Source: Apostichopus japonicus
Lineage: Eukaryota > Echinodermata > Holothuroidea > Aspidochirotida > Stichopodidae
DNA: 60,000 nt
Assembly (NCBI RefSeq): GCF_037975245.1
Contig: NC_092570.1
Coordinates: 9,821,501 to 9,881,500, forward strand
Direction: 5' to 3'
Below the pieces are notes generated by a model, which saw nothing but the letters and a program-made list of their open reading frames with translations, was not told the origin of the DNA and did not search any database. How positions within the stretch are numbered: the first letter of the stretch is position 1; each line of letters starts with the position of its first letter. Made by a program: the position numbers and the translations under genes. Below, in pieces: positions 59,713 to 60,000 of this stretch.

Positions 59713-60000
59713 CTGACTGGCAGTTTCTTCATTCAGATGTTTGTACTGTGTCTTGACTGCACAAAGTAATTGAGTTGATTTACTTCTCATCAGTTGTACA
59801 GCCCCATTACCACCTCCTCCTAGAAAGATGGGCATACCCCACTCATCCTCAACCTCTTCTAGATCTCCTGGAGGGATGTAGGGAACATTAGAAAGTCCCA
59901 TCCTCTCACAGACAGAGGAGACGTGAAGCTCATCACTGGATTTAGTGTCTTGTGAGCTGAGGAGTAATAAACAATTCTCATTGTATAGCTACTTGAAAGA
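59713..60000 (-). CDS. protein kinase, P-loop exon (runs off or starts near the window edge)
   Basis: Encodes MGLSNVPYIPPGDLEEVEDE, WGMPIFLGGGGNGAVQLM and LLCAVKTQYKHLNEETASQ. GGGGNGAV is the glycine-rich loop (GxGxxGxV) and AVK holds the ATP-binding Lys. The donor is CAGTCAG/GTAAAT, phase 0, joining to NFAREV. The frame stays open upstream of the ATG at 59,901 to a TAG near 59,990 (SSQDTKSSDELHVSSVCER), so this may be an internal exon with an acceptor at the very edge, or the start may be the ATG at 59,901. The true 5' boundary is not resolvable. Confidence 0.85.

Noticed and set aside
1-60000. CRISPR arrays, operons, bacterial promoters or ribosome binding sites
   Set aside because: The sequence is eukaryotic; none of the tandem repeats has a repeat-spacer structure.

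Overview
The window is nuclear DNA from an animal. It is AT-rich, has long introns with animal-type splice sites, and is packed with decayed transposable elements. Nothing in it looks bacterial. The mixture of small hAT-like DNA elements, LINE fragments and the repeated palindrome TACAGTAC/GTACTGTA suggests a marine invertebrate deuterostome, possibly an echinoderm such as a sea cucumber. That placement is inference and is not proven here.

Three protein-coding genes can be supported. (1) A mitochondrial carrier of the SLC25A14/SLC25A30 (UCP5/KMCP1) type lies on the minus strand. It runs from a probable first exon near 32.3-32.4 kb through six clear exons to 8,541, and its last exon is not visible, probably lying beyond position 1. 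All junctions keep phase and have good splice sites. (2) A complete four-exon gene on the plus strand (49,233-55,852) encodes a 364-residue, single-pass membrane protein with an FkbM-type methyltransferase domain. One of its introns appears to be GC-AG. (3) The 3' two exons of a protein kinase gene lie on the minus strand (58,741 to the right edge), with P-loop, AVK, HCD, DFG and APE motifs. The three genes show no functional link.

Layout: 1-8.5 kb is mostly non-coding, with two small TIR elements, one unassigned possible exon and palindromes. From 8.5 to 32.4 kb is the carrier gene. Its introns hold a 2-kb TIR element with repeated CACGCGAGTCAC motifs, a 47-bp minisatellite, a 14-bp minisatellite, LINE/SINE-type 3' tails, a MITE and an inverted pair of dispersed repeats. 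From 32.5 to 49 kb is gene-poor: a tandem duplication, two remnants of LINE reverse transcriptase, two long copies and one fragment of a CG-rich-ended element, further hAT-like elements, and a tRNA-Thr-like relic. From 49 to 56 kb is the methyltransferase gene; its introns carry a tRNA-derived element with intact pol III boxes and an hAT-type insertion with a perfect 8-bp target duplication. From 56 to 58 kb is a foldback element with roughly 75-bp inverted arms that carry CCAAT boxes, followed by the kinase gene.

I found no convincing new multi-gene system. The most unusual items are the tRNA-like unit with a T6 terminator, the GC-AG intron, the motif-studded 2-kb element in the carrier intron, the five-times repeated motif of the 36-47 kb repeats, and the perfect palindromes.
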